Notes under the pieces: model-generated
What the model was told of the DNA's origin: nothing
What the model saw: only the letters and a program-made list of their open reading frames with translations
Database searches by the model: none
Origin: Congeria kusceri
Lineage: Eukaryota; Mollusca; Bivalvia; Myida; Dreissenidae
NCBI GenBank assembly: GCA_027627225.1
Contig: CM051038.1
Span: 46,093,343 to 46,157,342 of the forward strand
Reading direction: 5' to 3'
DNA length: 64,000 nucleotides
Program-made: the position numbers and the translations under genes
Part shown: positions 1 to 12,285 of the stretch, one piece after another
Layout: each line of letters begins with the position of its first letter
Position numbering within the stretch: the first letter of the stretch is position 1

Positions 1-972
1 AAAAATGTATATTAGAACCAGTTATTAAAATAAAATTGTATGAAGTCACCTAAATGGCCATATAATAACTGAAAATGAAAACCCCGATGCGTTATCATGG
101 ACAATCTGGGCAATTAGAGAGGCATGTCATATCATATGTCACCTTCAATACAGTGATTATAATCTTATAAATATGTTATTGGTTAACATGATAGTTGCGC
201 TAATAGCTCGTTCAGTGTTCTTATGTGAATAAAATGAAAATCACTGAATTTAATTTCTGGTTAAGAAGCCAGAACCAGCAAACACGACGTGTTATGCATG
301 ATAATATGTTCTTTCAAAAAAACAACAACACTGAAACATTAAACTAAAATATTCGTAAAACTTCATTTAGTTGAATCTTACATTCCGTGTTTTACTATAA
401 TATTTGTGTCAACATTATAAATATAACTTTAACAGAGACATTGCTTAGCGATTTATAATCTTCAAAATGCGTCGTCAAAATAGATATTGCCACGTAATAA
501 CATCAGATTTTAAAATATATATCGCCATTGAGTAGTTAGGTTAGTATTTGTCTCAATCATGCCGATTAGAATCGTATCTGTTGTCAAATGTGCAGCTGAT
601 GAATTGAGGTCTATTGTAAAACGTACGCCACTAATTAAAACGTTAACAGGTGTGACCACTCGACAGCCACATACAGCAGCTAACAATACTATGAAAGAAT
701 TATTATATAAGGCCTGTCAAAACAACTTTCAATTGAAAAATATGTCGGGCAAGAAACCTGATGAGCCGTATTCTTTGTCCGGTGTACAAAATCATGGTCT
801 TTCTGTGGGGTACACACATAATTATCTTACCATTAAATTTTAATTACCAACACATTCTCCGAATGTACCTACCGGGTATATAGTGAACAATGATGGTTAT
901 CAGTTTTATTACCAGGCAATCTCCGTGGAAGACTGTAGATTAATTTGTCGAAGACAAATAACCATGGCGTTA

Positions 973-1048
973 AGCAAAATTCAATTTAAACCTTAAAATA
1001 CCAATTCTATAGCAAAATTCAATTTAAACCTTAAAATACAAATTCTAT
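973..1048. repeat. 38-bp tandem duplication (2 copies)
   Basis: Two adjacent 38-bp copies (973-1010 and 1011-1048) beginning AGCAAAATTCAATTTAAACC differ at about one position. It is a simple local duplication with no coding content. Confidence 0.85.
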
Positions 1049-1289
1049 GCTAAATATTTTTTTTTTAACATTATTATGAATGCAACGACAGTGTTACAAG
1101 CTTTTCAACCGTGTTAGCAAAGGTGTTGTGCGATAATGTTTGGAACTGTTTTAAAATGCTTGAAGTAAGTTACTTACAGAATATTGTATTTAAAAAAAGT
1201 CTTCTTGTTCAATTAATAAAGCATCTGGAGTAGCAAACGCTTATATTCCGTGAAACACAAATAAAATAAATAAAAATGTGAAAAAAAAT

Positions 1290-1362
1290 CCTGCTTCTCA
1301 TGTGGATCGAACCCCGACCTCCGGTGTGAGAGCCTAACGCGTTAACCACTCGTCTGTTCCCA
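1290..1362 (-). repeat. tRNA-like sequence, SINE head or tRNA pseudogene
   Basis: Read on the minus strand, this stretch has an A-box-like GAGTGGTTAACGCGTTAG, a CTC triplet where an anticodon would lie, and a B-box-like GGGGTTCGATCC. The acceptor ends do not pair convincingly, and T-rich DNA follows directly. A tRNA-derived SINE head or pseudogene is more likely than a working tRNA. The Glu(CTC)-like ancestry is inferred from the triplet only. Confidence 0.45.
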
Positions 1363-3059
1363 AATCGTAAGTTTCTGATAAGCTTACTGGAGTGTAGCCG
1401 ACCGCTATTGCTAGTACCAGTATTGCGTAATTGCCGATAAACTGTGAATTCCATTTCGTTCTTTATTAATTATTACGACAAAGTGAATAATAAAAGTAAT
1501 GGAATAATTCAGGGTAAAATGAAAAGTTATACATTTTTAAACACCACGCATAAACACCTTAACTTGCATTGACAAAAGCGAGATGAATACGTTAGGATTA
1601 TACTATGTCCATGATTCTACTTGGCTCGTGACCCAATTAAACGATTTATCAATGAATTCGAACGCTGCATAGTGGACTACTTTCTTCCGCGATTTTTAGT
1701 TTCAAAATTTGATCCTACACTGAAAGCTGTGAATTACCTGACGCTTTTAGTTTGTGTTAAATATATTACTTTCTAATCACATTCCTCACCAAAACGATGG
1801 ATGCATTTGGGAAACGTTCATGATATTCAGACAGTACTTCTTACTGTCGCGTAATAATACCTGAGTTAAAATCATAGTGAATCTTACCTTCGGATTTTAG
1901 AAGCGATACATATAGTTGTTCTGCGAACAACTAAAAATATTACTTACGGACCACTTTATTCTGTCTTGCACAAGTTATTTAATTTTGCCGATCATTTCAT
2001 TTCATTGGTTTTCTTTAATGTTTCCTTTACTATTCTTAGTAATTTGTTTGTGTTTTTATATAAAAATGATCACAGTGTAGTTTAATATTCGCATTTTAAT
2101 AATTGTGTGTTGTTTGTATTGTCCATTTCTATAACATAATAACATTACAAACTGCTGAAGGAAATCACTTTTTCGAAGACCATGTATTCATACCTATTTT
2201 GATCCTAGATCTTTCCCTACAAATGAAATTGTCTTCGTGCAAATTGTCAGTGCAATGTCGTTTACAATTAACTTCTAAACCTATGTATTATTTTTATCCC
2301 ATCTTCACGCTGCCATTGACGAGATAACACCCCGTGGGATAAACTTAGCTGTATTCCACTCTGTGAAAATATACTTGTCGCGTGCACGGACTACGTTTTC
2401 AAGATACAGTCGCATTGTTTACGTTTGCGCATTTTCTGGTCAGTCATTTGAAGAAAATTAACATACATTGTATTTAAACTACGCAAACATGTTTTCCGAA
2501 ACACTCAGATTAAATTTGCTGTCAAGCATGTGCTTCGATTCCGAGTTTTTTCTAAACGCGCAGAAAGGTCATAGTCATTTATTGTGTATGGATTTATTTA
2601 TAGAGCATAAATTACTAGGCTCATTACGCAGTTGTGTCTGTGTTGACTTTAAAGGTTCTTTTCATTGTGATAGTCACTATTCGATTATTTGTTGTTACTA
2701 ATAACACAGGCATGTAAAATAAAACTTGTTAACAGCCTAAGTTTTGTTCATTGTATTTCTAGAATATTGGGGGACTATTTCTTTATTAGTTTATAATTCG
2801 TACATTTTGTATTCGATACTAGTAGCAGCAGTAGTATTCTGTATATTTAGTCATTTTAAGTGACACAACCAACTTAATGATTGAGTTGAAGAATCGTTAT
2901 ATGTACACAGCAGACGATGTTTTGTATAGACTTTCATCCACATAACGCTTTTTGTTAGGCATCTGTAGTAATAATTATATAAATATTTTAGGGGCTCTCC
3001 TGGTCATACGCACATATGCACCAGCGTAAGTGCGTCTCCCAGCTTCAACCTCAGGCACG

Positions 3060-3715
3060 TGTTGTAGGTGTATAATAATGTATTAAATATATTTATAAAA
3101 TAAATATATGTATTGAGTAATTGGAAATTTGTTTTGAATTATTTATATCATAATTTTATATTAACCATAATTGTCATTCATAAATTGGGCAATGTAGACT
3201 TTAGTTAACTGTAAATTTAGATAGAGATTAGTATTTTGATTAGTAGTCGATACGTAGAGTAGAAAGTTGAACTGTTTTTACTAACATAGTAATACTTTAA
3301 TTGACAGTTCACGCATGACATTCACTCAACTGTATTTTAGTACATGAACTTCTTGGTCAAATGTCATTCGTTACATTTGATTCGAGAAGTTAACATTGTG
3401 TATTTATGATATTTCATCGTAAATATAATCCATTTATAGGTAACTATAACATTTTATATATTTTTCTATTAATATATGTCGTTTGTATTTTGTATTGTTT
3501 TGGTATAATATTTTTAGTTAATTATTTTATCGTCGGAACACATTGTTTTGAAATATTGTTGTAATTGTTTAAAAGGTCATTTGTTACATTTGATTCGATA
3601 AGTTAAGATTGTATATTTATGATATTTCGTCGTAAATATAATCCATTTATAGAAACTGTATGCTGACTTCGTTGTTGTTGTCGAAAGAACCCGAAAACGC
3701 CCATAATCGGCAACA
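3060..3715 (+). repeat. 5' LTR of retrotransposon 1
   Basis: This 656-bp direct repeat pairs with 11541-12190. It starts TGTTGTAGGTG and ends CGGCAACA. Relative to the 3' copy it has a 6-bp insertion (ATAGAG-type) near 3223 and scattered substitutions. The promoter and polyadenylation signals expected in an LTR were not individually identified. Confidence 0.93.
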
Positions 3716-3716
3716 C

Positions 3717-3734
3717 TGGCGCCCAACAACAAAG
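3717..3734 (+). promoter_or_regulatory. Primer-binding site of retrotransposon 1
   Basis: TGGCGCCCAAC begins one base after the 5' LTR. A TGG-starting sequence here is the expected complement of a tRNA 3' CCA end, and TGGCGCC is a common start for retroelement sites. The exact primer tRNA is not established from this window. Confidence 0.75.
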
Positions 3735-5589
3735 ATTCGCATCAACAACGTTTGGAGCAGTACAGTAATACTGAATAGTAACGGACACGTTGCTTTAGAG
3801 ACGAATTCCTCATCAGACAGGATCCGGTGGTCGTTTGAGGAACCGAGCAGTTTCCAGGAGTTTCGCGATAATTCCTTGGATACCGGTATTTGACATTTTT
3901 TCCCGGGAGTAGGAGTACACATACGAGTGCGGGGTAGAGCTCGAGCACCAGTAAGAGTACGGCTACGCGTAGATTGTGCACATAACTTTGACGTCAGAAC
4001 CGTTATTACGTACGTACAGGATTTTACGTTCTACTACGCCAGGGAGAATTCACGTTCACCCTGGACGGACAGTGATGGACACTTAAAAACGTGTTGGACG
4101 AACTATAACCGTGTGTTAATTTTTTATTCTTACTGTGTAAGTGTTCCGACGGAGTTTGGTGAGTGTTATTATTTTCATAATCATTGTTTGTATATTTATT
4201 TATTTAAATTTGTATTACTGTTTTAAACTCGTAAAATGTAAATACCAATCCGTTGACTTCAAAAACTTGCTAATTGCGGTAAATCCCTTTTCTCGTGCAT
4301 TTTGCGTACTGGTCGAGATTACAGACACGACCATTTGTCAGCTCATTGGTAAATTATCAACTACTGTATCGATAGAATAGGTATTAAAAACGTAATAATG
4401 TGCATTTTCCATCCACGGACACAGTTGTTATTGCATGATGCAGTTAAATCTACTCACCACTTACCCAAGGTAGATACGGATTAGTAACTTTAGTAATTAG
4501 TTACTTCAGTAGCAGTAGATATTGCCCAATGGTTTGATTTAATTGTGAATCTAATATAAAAGGTTTAAAATTCAGCAAAAGTAGTTATACAAAGGTTTAA
4601 TAAAAATTATTTTTTTTTAAAGAGCTTCCCTTTTTTAAAATAAATAAATAACAGGTGCACCTATCAACTTGAACGTGTCGTAAACAAGTACATGCACGAT
4701 TTAAACTGCATTTGTAGTTTAATGCGTGTAAGTGCAAATTGCGAATTATCGATTAATGCACGTACTCGCGTTATGACGCATGCGCTGTGACCGAGGTAAT
4801 TTGAAATCGAAACAGTAGCATAGCGACCGCTGTAACAGTGTGGTGGTTAACGCACTGGACTGTTAACCAGTTGGTTGTGGGATCGAATCTTAAGGAAAAC
4901 CTTGCAAATGGTTTAATTGAATATGACGTTTGAATTATAATTGTGAAATGTTGTGATTGTATTTCTGTCAATACATGGTTTAACATTTTCATTTCAACGC
5001 AAATAAAGTTTAATAAAGTTACCTTAGATTATCATAATACTTAACTAGTGTACTATGTAACGATCTTGTGACCAACAAAGAGTGGGTACATACTTTCCAC
5101 AGCGTGTTGCAGATAAAGAGTTAGCGTGCTGGTATAAGCAATTATCTTTGGGTGTTATTGAATCTATTGACCAATTATTTTCAAGGGAGATTATAGGTGT
5201 ACACTAAGATAACTGTATTTGGTTCGTTTAGTCGGGAGATACGACCTAACGATTGTAAACTGAATAACTAGAATCGGATGCTTGTTAACAGGGGGAGGAA
5301 ATAAGTGGAAATAACCTTATTGAGTAAAGGGAAATAACAAGGTTGAAAATTTATTTAATTGATTTAACAGTTGAGCATCAACAGAAACGCGTGAATCAGT
5401 CACACTTCTGTTATATTAACTGTTTGACTAATAATTATGATTTAAATTTCATATGTATGTTTATCGAACAGTTATTAATTTATATTGCACATGTTTGTTG
5501 AATAAAATGTATTGGCTATAAAGGCGTTTTATTTTGTTCTTGGACGGTAGAAACATATTATTTTATTGACTTGATAACAGTTTTAAAAC
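3735..5589 (+). other. Long untranslated leader of retrotransposon 1
   Basis: About 1.85 kb separate the primer-binding site from the gag start without a recognisable coding domain. Short frames at 3927-4226 and 4141-4380 have no known motifs and are probably chance. A tRNA-Asn-like repeat lies at about 4836-5030. Part of this leader could be a secondary insertion rather than original retroelement sequence. Confidence 0.55.
4836..5030 (+). repeat. tRNA-Asn-like SINE inside the leader
   Basis: The first 60 bases contain GTGGTGGTTAACGCACTGG, then CTGTTAAC (a GTT anticodon position) and GTGGGATCGAATCTT as a B-box-like segment. This resembles tRNA-Asn, followed by about 135 bp of AT-rich body ending in an AATAAAG-rich tail. 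No clear target duplication was found. A tRNA pseudogene alone is the alternative. Confidence 0.45.
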
Positions 5590-7227
5590 ATGTCTACGGG
5601 TAGCGGCCCTCAAGCGAGGGAGAGGCGTAGAAATGTTGATCAAGAATTACTAGAATTACAAGAGGAGAGACAACTGTTACTTGAAAGGGGTCGACGGAAC
5701 TTGATTGATCATCAAAGCACTCCGTCGCGTTACATTGCAGACAGTGAGGGTACAGAACAGACTGTTAGAGCGAATTCGAGCTTAAGTGAACAAATACAGG
5801 AAACGGCTGCTAAAGCTCCTGTTGCAAACCGACTTTCTGATTCGCTATTAAACAGAGAGTTGTCTAAAAAGAATATTCAGAGAGTTGATTTAGAAAAGGA
5901 GAAACGGAACACAGACACACATGTTCATGAAACAGAACTGAAATTGAAAGAGTTTGAACTAATGGAACGCGAGCGCAAACAAAGAGAGGAAAAGACTCGC
6001 CTGAAACACTACTTTGAGGAAAAAGAATTTGAATTACAAATAAAAGAGAATGAATTTAGACGGAAGTATGCTGAAAGAGCTGATATGTTCGCAGAACAAG
6101 AGCTGAGGCTTAGAGAAAAAGAAACTTCTTTACTTGAAAGAATAAGTAAATTTGAAAGAAAGTTAGAGATGAAAGAGAAAGAATTGAACAGCCGAGAGCA
6201 TTATTTGATTAAGAGAGAACAGAAAAGCGAGAGTATACACACGAAGACAGAGCTTCAGCAAAATAAATACTTAGCTGAAATTGAAAGGCGAATAGCATTG
6301 CTGAAGAAGAAGAAATATGTTATAGATTTTGAAGATGAGGACAATGTCGTACTACGTAGACAACGTAGCTATAAGGATGCCGAGTACTAGACATTGAACT
6401 TGAGTGCTTTTTCCGGTGTAATATCAGTGCCTAAAAATGAACTTTCATTTGAAGATTTGAAACTTGAAGTAGACAATGTGAAGGAGATATATTCTCAACA
6501 TAGAGTAAAACAGAGTCTGAGAAAGGCATTGCGAGGCCAAGCCAAACGCAAAATGCTACATATGAAACCGGAAGCTACAGTAGGTGAAATCATGTCGGAA
6601 CTGGACGATAATTTCGGAAATGTCGCCAGTATGGACACTATTCTATCAAGATTTCTCATGGCAGAACAGGAAACGAATGAAACCATATCAGAATGGGGTC
6701 TGCGACTCGAAGAATTACTTTTGCAAGTTACAAAAAAGACGAGATTAGACGAAGAAGAGAGTAAAGATATGCTGAGAAAACGATTTTGGAGAGGACTTCG
6801 AAGCGAGGAATTGACGAGTGCAACCAGAGTACATTTTGAAAATAAAATGGCATACGAAGAGTTGATAATAAAAGTGCGAGAAGAGGAATTCGAAATACAG
6901 ATTTCTAAAAACAAAGGGACCAAACAGAGGTTGAACAGAGTTCACCAGAGTGCTGTAGATGTTAAAGATGAAAGCGATGAATTGCTGAAGCAGCTTATCA
7001 AGAAAATGGAGGACTTAGACAGGAAAATAAATGAAATGAGAACGGAACGAAATGTGGATTACGTTGACCATAGAACCATATATACAGCAAGAAACAGGGG
7101 AAATTATCGAGGCCGCGGACGTGGAAGACGCCAGACTTGTAACAGCGCTAGAAATGAAACCAGTGATACGAAGACAGAAGGGAGATTCACCAGTAAAGCA
7201 GAAAGCAACAATGATTTAAAAGTATAG
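5590..7227 (+). pseudogene. gag polyprotein of retrotransposon 1, split by an amber stop
   Basis: Two frames in the same phase (5590-6390 and 6394-7227) are separated only by a TAG at 6388-6390, so I read them as one gag of about 545 codons. The first half is a charged coiled coil, rich in E, K and R with leucine periodicity from about residue 85 to 240. The second half opens with LSAFSGV and continues as an all-helical capsid-like domain of the Ty3/PNMA kind, including SLRKALRGQAKRK and a DILSRF-like helix. It ends in an RG-rich tail, NRGNYRGRGRGRR, expected to bind RNA. No CCHC zinc knuckle is visible. The stop could be a recent mutation (for example from CAG) or, less likely, a programmed readthrough site. 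Gag would assemble the particle and package element RNA in the cytoplasm. Confidence 0.8.
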
Positions 7228-7280
7228 ACGCCGCTGTTGGGGGTCAAACTGACGGTGTCGCGAGAAGTGACCCAAATTCA

Positions 7281-8029
7281 ATGAAACATAGACTATTCGA
7301 CCGCTTGATTGGTGTGCCGAATGAATCTGAGGTATGTATAAATGGAATATGCACAAAAGCACTGATTGATACCGGAGCTATGGTAATAACAATAAGCCAG
7401 TTCTTGTACGAAACCATTGATCCAAAGCCAACTCTTCATAGTATTGAAGAGTTGTCAGTTAAAGGGGCAAATGGTATCGAAATACCATATATTGGTTACA
7501 TAGAAGCGACCATCTAAATACCTAACATAACTGATCAAAGCTTTGATGTACCATTTCTTGTTGTTAGTGAAACTGATTTTCCAATGTCTTGCGCTTCCTA
7601 CAAAGTTTGAAACGCGAAGATATTCCAATAGAGTGGCAAACTGCAATTTCCGCCTTGTCATTGCGCTCGCCCATTGGTAACGTTGTACCGACGAATAATC
7701 GAGCAATTGAAATACAGCCGTATCAAAGAATGACTTTATCAGGAATGGTACGTAAGACAGGCAAAGAATCTATTGCTATAACGGAAACATCAGAATCCAG
7801 TTCAAATCGAATAGGTGCTTGCCCACGGGTAGTAAGCCTGGGAACTGTTGGTGCGACAGCCAGAGTGCATGTACGTATTTTTAACATTTCGGCCAAGAAA
7901 ATAAAAATAGAGCAAAAATCGGTACTTTGTGAGCTACACGAGGCGAAAGCACTACACAACTGGTCATCAGATGGCACGACTGAAATAAAATGTAAATCGC
8001 AGCCGTCACAGAAAGAAAAGATGCTTTAA
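7281..8029 (+). pseudogene. Aspartic protease region of retrotransposon 1, broken
   Basis: The frame from 7281 contains ALIDTGAMVITIS, the D-T-G active site of a retropepsin, about 30 codons in. This would be the dimeric protease that cuts the polyprotein. A TAA at 7515 interrupts the domain; the same phase continues past it to a TGA near 7608. A different phase (7589-8029) then carries an SLKRED-type linker and the region that leads to reverse transcriptase. At least one stop and one frameshift therefore separate protease from polymerase. The gag-protease junction (7228-7280) holds no zinc finger. Confidence 0.75.
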
Positions 8030-8077
8030 TAAAGGATAAAGGAGCTAAATTTAGATCTGAGCCATTTAGAACCCCAA

Positions 8078-9487
8078 ATGCAAGAACCTTTAAAAGATCT
8101 ATTTTTCGAGTTTCAAGATATATTTTCAAAGGGCCCGCTAGATTTAGGAAGTACTGACATAGTAAAACATAAAATACATCTTCAAAACCCTGAACCATTC
8201 AAAGAACCATATCGCAGGGTACCCCCCAGGTCTAGTCAACGAGGTCAGAGAGCATATACAGGAAATGTTGGACATGGGAGCCATACGACCGTCAAACAGT
8301 CCGTTTTCCTCCAATGTCGTCACGGTAAGAAAGAAAGACGGATCAATACGCTTCTGTTCAGACTTTCGGAAACTAAATAGACGGACTCACAAAGACGCGT
8401 ACGCGCTAACCAGAATTGACGACACTTTGCACCTGTTAGCTGGTTCCCGCTATTTCACCAAACTCGATTTGAAAGCCGGATACTGGCAAGTGGAAATGGC
8501 GGAAGAAGATAAAGAGAAAACGGCATTCCAGGTAGGAAACCTGGGCTTCTTTGAGTGTAACCGGATGCCATTTGGGCTCTGCAATGCCCCTGCTACTTTT
8601 CAGAGACTGATGGAGGTGTACACGGGCGAGATGAACCTGCGGGAATGCCTCATCTATCTAGATGACGTCATCATTTTCTCCGTCGACTTCCGGTCTCACA
8701 TTGCGCGTCTTAGGGTGTGTTTTGAACGTTTAAGTGTACATAACCTAAAACTAAAGGCTTCCAAATGCGATTTCCTGAAAAATGAAGTAACATACCTCGG
8801 TCACGTGGTTAGCCATGAAGGTATTCAAACTGACCCGTCCAAAACAGAAGCAATCCGGAGCTGGAAAGTTCCCTCAACTATCAAAGAGGTCAGAAGTTTC
8901 TTAGGGTTTGCGGGCTACTATCGCAAATTGTAGAAAATTTTGCAGTTATAGCTCGACCATTGAATGACTTGTTGACTGGTGATGACCACAAGTTCAAAAA
9001 GCCGCCATTTGTATGGGGTCAACTACAACAAGAAGCGTTTGAAACGCTAATAAACAAGTTATGCACTGCACCTGTTTTGGCGTACGCCAATTACAACAAA
9101 TTAATTGTGCACACGGATGCCTCATTAAATGGTCTAGGTGCTGCTTTGTACCAGATTCAGGACGACGGGTCCCAACGGGTTATTGCATATGCGAGTAGAA
9201 GTTTGAAACCCTCGGAAAAGAATTACCATTCAAGTAAACCAGAATTTCTCGCACTCAAGTGGGCAGTAACGGAGAAATTCCACGATTACCTATATGGAGT
9301 TCCCTTGGAGGTTCTTACGGACAATAATCCGCTCACATACGTAAAAACTACCTCAAAACTGGATGCGTGTGGTCTTTGATGGGATGCCGCACTTGCAAAT
9401 TACAACTTCGGTATCAAATACCTAAGCGGTAAATCAAACATTGACGCCGATGTGTTATCAAGACAACAGCATGATAATACTGATGTA
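8078..9487 (+). pseudogene. Reverse transcriptase and RNase H of retrotransposon 1, frameshifted
   Basis: The 8078 frame begins the pre-fingers region (FQDIFSKGP) and runs out of phase near 8230. The 8265-8933 frame carries most of the polymerase: FRKLNRRT, FTKLDLKAGYWQ, NRMPFGLCNAPATFQ and the catalytic YLDDVIIFS near 8655. Phase changes again near 8930, just before the connection domain. The RNase H part has its acidic residues in HTDASLNGLG, KPEFLALK and LTDNNPLTY. A TGA at 9377, where an arginine CGA would fit (a CpG transition), interrupts the C-terminal end, after which LSGKSNIDADVLSRQ resumes in phase. The enzyme would copy element RNA into DNA inside the particle. All key motifs survive, but no single open frame does. 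Confidence 0.88.
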
Positions 9488-11125
9488 AACCAAAGCAATA
9501 CAGTTTCTGTGAGTAGTAATGTAGTCAATGCTATTCTCGCGTCTCAAGTCGTTGATTATTCACCGATTGAAGTTGAACAAACAGAAACCACATCTGATCA
9601 AACAAAGAGTCAGTCTTTCAACATGCATGACTGGGTATACGGTCAAAATGCGGATACAACCATTTCACGCGTAAAAACGTTTGTTGAACGAGGACAATTC
9701 CCCGAAATGACTGAATATGAAATGCAAGTCAGCAACAGTGAAAAACTACTTCCGAAATTTTAAACACTTGTATATATCAAATGGTGTTCTGTTTTATCGC
9801 AATGCGTCAGAAGGAAATAGCAGTGATCAAATTGTGCTGCCTGAGTCTGCACGCCGAGAAATATTCCGTACATTGCACGATGATTTAGGACACCAGGGGC
9901 GTGATAGAACCATTTCTCTGTTTAAAGAGCGGTTTTATTGGCCGGGTATGGCTGCGGACGTTGCGCTGTGGGTAAGTAGGTGCGGAAGGTGTCTGCGTAG
10001 CAAAAGCCCACCGCCCTTAGCAGCAGGTCTAGTCAATATTGAGTCATCCTACCCTATGGAACTCATTTGCATTGACTATTTATCACTGGAAGTTTCAAAA
10101 GGGGGTTATGAAAACGTGCTCGTTATTACCGACCACTTTACGCGCTACGCGCAAGCTTTTCCTGCCAAGAATCAGACCGCTCGTACCACCGCAAAAATAT
10201 TATTCGAATAATTTTTCGTCCACTACGGGTTTCCCGAAAAACTTCATAGTGATCGAGGCCAGTACTTTCTCACTAAGGTTAAACAGAGACTATGCAAGAT
10301 CGCTGGTGTCAAACGCACGCGCACAACGCCATATCGTCCCCAGGGTAATGGCCCGTGCGAGCGCTTTAACCAAACGCTAATTAAAATGCTGCGCACATTA
10401 GAGTCTGAACGAAAATCTGACTGGAAAATAGCAATTCCAGCGTTTGTGCACGCATATAACGTGACCAAATGTGAGAATACGGGATATTCACCGTACCACC
10501 TCATGTTTGGCAGAACACCGCGACTAGCTATTGACGCAGTTTTGGGAATTCTCCGCCAACGTATTGGTGGCGCCTCGCCAGCGGAATATATGCGGCAACT
10601 GGAACAACATTTGGGTGACGCTTAAAGTTTGCCAACCGATGTGCTGTAGAGAAAGCTAGTAAAGCCAACCAGCGATACGACATCAGAGTCGTGGAGGCTA
10701 AACTACTTCCGGGAGACCGGTGTCTACTTCGGAATTACGGAATAAAGGGAAAACACAAGCTAAGTGATATATGGACGTCAGACATTTACGTAATTGTAGA
10801 CCAGCCTGATTGCAGTTTTCCCGTATATCGCATAAGGAAAGAGAGCGGTGACGATGGAATTAAAACTGTCCACCGGAGCCATCTTCTGCCCTGTTCTTTC
10901 CTTCCTATTCAGAAAGTGGAGCGCGATTCTTCTCCTGAAGCTTCCGACGAATCCACCACAGATGTCGATGAGCGGCCAGAATCCGCCAGTTCGGACAGTC
11001 ACACGCCGGAAATGGATCCAGAACCACGACGCTCCAAGCGGAAGTCTAGGCATCTGCCGTTGCGCCGTAGTCAACGAAAGACCCGTAGGCCTGCGTGGTT
11101 ATCAACTGGAGAATTTAAGCTATAA
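9488..11125 (+). pseudogene. Integrase of retrotransposon 1, broken
   Basis: A linker (9488-9763) leads into an overlapping frame from 9717 with the N-terminal HHCC zinc module (LHDDLGH, then CGRCLRSK). The DDE core follows: CIDYLSLE, then HSDRGQ after an in-frame TAA at 10209, then GNGPCERFNQ with the catalytic glutamate. A frameshift near 10623 separates the core from a C-terminal domain (10691-11125) with an LPGDRCLLRN-type SH3-like start and a basic, low-complexity tail (RRSKRKSR). Integrase would insert the cDNA into the genome. The stop lies between the first and second catalytic aspartates, so this copy should be inactive. Confidence 0.88.
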
Positions 11126-11498
11126 TCGCTGTTTCTATGTAATTGAATACACTTTTGAAATTATGTCTGTTTGATTGTGATATTTTTATTATAGTAACCA
11201 ATGAAGAGATGAGTATATATGCAGTGCTAACACATGTAACTGTACCTATAACAGTATATTCAGAATTTTAAATGTAAATTGTTTTATTATCTGCCCTATG
11301 TTTATGTATCATTGTCGTTTAAATATGTTTGATAACATATTTAAAATAAACATATGTGGCCAAATGAATTGATATTGCTGATTTATTCTTTGTTGTGTTT
11401 ATCACAACAACCGTTTGCGCGTCGCAGATTTCTACAATCGTGAGCTATATCAAACCTTGCTAGGAAGCGATGTTTGAATTTTATAATGTCGAGGACGA

Positions 11499-11540
11499 CA
11501 TTTCCTCGGAGTGGGGAAATGTGTTGACTCCGAGGAAATG
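11499..11540 (+). promoter_or_regulatory. Polypurine region and 12-bp hairpin abutting the 3' LTR
   Basis: A purine-rich run (GGAGTGGGGAAATG, about 11508-11521) is the best polypurine tract for plus-strand priming. CATTTCCTCGGA at 11499-11510 is the exact reverse complement of TCCGAGGAAATG at 11529-11540, and the second arm ends on the last base before the LTR. The segment also looks like an imperfect duplication of the tract and the first LTR bases. Which purine run primes is not settled by sequence alone. Confidence 0.6.
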
Positions 11541-12190
11541 TGTTGTATGTGTATAATAATGTATTAAATATATTTATAAAATAAATATATGTATTGAGTA
11601 ATTGGAAATTTATTTTGAATTATTTATATCATAATTTTATATTAACCATAATTGTCATTCATAAATTGGGCAATGTAGACTTTAGTTAACTGTAAATTTA
11701 GATTAGTATTTTGATTAGTAGTCGATACGTAGAGTAGAAAGTTGAACTGTTTTTACTAACATAATAATACTTTAATTGACAGTTCACGCATGACATTCAC
11801 TCAACTGTTTCTTAGTACATGAACTTCTTGGTCAAATGTCATTCGTTACATTTGATTCGAGAAGTTAACATTGTGTATTTATGAGATTTCATCGTAAATA
11901 TAATCCATTTATAGGTAGCTATAACATTTTATATATTTTTCTATTGATATATGTCGTTTGTATTTTGTATTGTTTTGGTATAATATTTTTAGTTATTTAT
12001 TTTATCGTCGGAACACATTGTTTTGAAATATTGTTGTAATTGTTTAAAAGGTCATTTGTTACATTTGAATCGGTAAGTTAAAATTGTATATTTATGATAT
12101 TTCGTCGTAAATATAATCCATTTATAGAAACTGTATGCTGACTTCGTTGTTGTTGTCGAAAGAACCCGAAAACGCCCATAATCGGCAACA
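11541..12190 (+). repeat. 3' LTR of retrotransposon 1
   Basis: This 650-bp partner of 3060-3715 begins TGTTGTATGTG and ends CGGCAACA. It is followed by CACG, the second copy of the target duplication. Confidence 0.93.
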
Positions 12191-12285
12191 CACGTCCCTC
12201 GTATGTTCAACTCAGTTGATGTTTTTAAATAATTTTTAAAATACACGTCGGTCTCTGCATTATCTTTAACCTAGAGACTTTGTAG

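Larger units (their letters stand above)
1..3059. other. AT-rich region without a recognised gene
   Basis: No coding sequence here matches a family I know. The longest plus-strand reading frame, at 559-843 (94 codons), has an ATG but no recognisable domain and no visible splice continuation; it may be chance or a decayed repeat. The stretch contains a 38-bp direct duplication (973-1048) and a minus-strand tRNA-like sequence near 1290-1360, listed separately. It ends at the target site of the first LTR retrotransposon. Confidence 0.6.
3060..12190 (+). mobile_element. Ty3/Gypsy LTR retrotransposon 1, complete but inactivated
   Basis: This is a 9.1-kb element bounded by two near-identical LTRs (3060-3715, 11541-12190) that begin TG and end CA. 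A 4-bp target duplication, CACG, flanks it at 3056-3059 and 12191-12194. Inside, in order, are a primer-binding site, a long leader, gag, aspartic protease, reverse transcriptase, RNase H and integrase; RT upstream of integrase is the Ty3/Gypsy order. The LTRs differ by one 6-bp indel and roughly a dozen substitutions (about 2 %), so insertion was fairly recent. The coding part carries an in-frame stop in gag (6388), another at the RNase H end (9377), one in integrase (10209), and frameshifts near 7520-7600, 8230, 8930 and 10623. It cannot make a full polyprotein as read. No envelope gene is seen. Confidence 0.93.

Noticed and set aside
559..843. 94-codon plus frame as a gene
   Set aside because: No domain, no supporting neighbours, AT-rich surroundings; mentioned only as an unassigned frame.
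6495..6923. 142-codon minus-strand frame in gag
   Set aside because: It is an antisense shadow of the capsid-like region of retrotransposon 1.
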